Origin: Sulfuriflexus mobilis
GTDB lineage: Bacteria > Pseudomonadota > Gammaproteobacteria > AKS1
Assembly: GCF_003967195.1 (NCBI RefSeq)
Contig: NZ_AP018725.1
Span: 2,294,001-2,358,000, forward strand
DNA: 64,000 bases
Reading direction: 5' to 3'
Both the position numbers and the translations under genes were made by a program. Below the pieces are notes generated by a model. That model was not told the origin of the DNA. It searched no databases and was given only the letters and a program-made list of their open reading frames with translations. Positions 63,845-64,000 of the stretch are shown here, one piece after another. Within the stretch, counting starts at the first letter, position 1, and each line of letters opens with the position of its first letter.

Positions 63845-64000
63845 GGTTTCCCTCCCTCTACTGGCGCCGGCGGCCCGGGTGGTGGCAGTTGTGGCGGTTG
63901 TGCACGGCGCACATAGCCCTTCGGTACACTGAACAGGCCCTTGCCTTGTTTACCCACCTTGATGTCACGCAATTCGCGGACATAACCATCATTGTGCTCT
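63841..64000 (-). CDS. Proline-rich-tailed protein, 5' part outside window
   Basis: The frame is open from the window edge to a TGA at 63843-63841. The visible 52 residues read ...DGYVRELRDIKVGKQGKGLF, then SVPKGYVRRA and a Pro-rich tail ending EGGKP. It continues the leftward operon and is translationally coupled to the next gene. The family cannot be judged from this tail. Confidence 0.7.
   Translation of the reverse strand, partial: EHNDGYVRELRDIKVGKQGKGLFSVPKGYVRRAQPPQLPPPGPPAPVEGGKP

Overview
The window looks like a chromosomal segment of a gammaproteobacterium of moderate to high GC. The best evidence is gene order. The block thiO - fimT/pilV/pilW/pilX/pilY1/pilY2-like/pilE - ispH - fkpB - lspA - ileS - ribF - murJ - rpsT matches, from memory, the arrangement known in Pseudomonas aeruginosa. 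ampDE, BarA-type signalling, rppH and argA also fit this class. A more precise taxon cannot be read from the sequence alone.

Bases 1-7059 are a chromosomal integron. The integrase gene (6047-7059, + strand) faces away from an array of cassettes transcribed leftward. The array has seven attC sites, one of them split by an IS3-family element, and possibly an eighth cassette carrying a ZIP-type metal transporter cut by the window edge. Each complete cassette begins with six bases that are complementary to its own R'' core, which independently confirms the boundaries. Cassette cargo is a GyrI-like ligand-binding protein, a GNAT acetyltransferase, a PsiE-like membrane protein, a YdeI/OmpD-associated family protein and three proteins of unknown function. 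The integrase carries a 50-bp insertion exactly before the codon of its catalytic tyrosine, so the array is probably frozen unless another integrase acts in trans.

Bases 7056-25800 are mostly housekeeping and signalling genes: ilvD, a YgaP-like membrane protein, a receiver-like protein without the phosphoacceptor Asp, a dienelactone-hydrolase-like secreted protein with an altered catalytic triad, an Rrf2 protein without cysteines, a Ycf46-type AAA+ ATPase, CBS proteins, a hydroxyacid dehydrogenase, Sel1 repeats, a DUF4870 protein, argA, rppH, a HAD hydrolase, a GGDEF-EAL enzyme, a PduO-type cobalamin adenosyltransferase, an NAD-binding reductase-like protein and ampD-ampE.

Bases 25816-37586 hold an ergothioneine cluster (egtD divergent from egtC-egtB), then a compact CBS / PII-like / DUF1538 / DUF1538 operon, a retropepsin-like protease, an AGCS amino-acid symporter, an FKBP, nadC, a nitroreductase, the remnant of a DnaQ-type exonuclease, and acs. 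Bases 37939-42761 hold a TonB-dependent receptor, a BarA-like hybrid kinase without an HPt domain, and tRNA-Thr(CGT). They are followed by a Fur-family regulator and thiO.

Bases 44589-60152 are the type IV pilus minor pilin/PilY1 operon and the isoprenoid/lipoprotein/translation/peptidoglycan block. Bases 60301-64000 are a leftward operon of largely uncharacterised genes: a secreted proline-rich protein tail, a secreted Gly/Tyr-rich protein, a ParA/MinD-like ATPase, two related single-TM TPR proteins, a DUF302 protein and a Cys-rich single-TM helical protein. With the frozen integron and the PII/DUF1538 operon, this cluster is the most interesting unexplained content.
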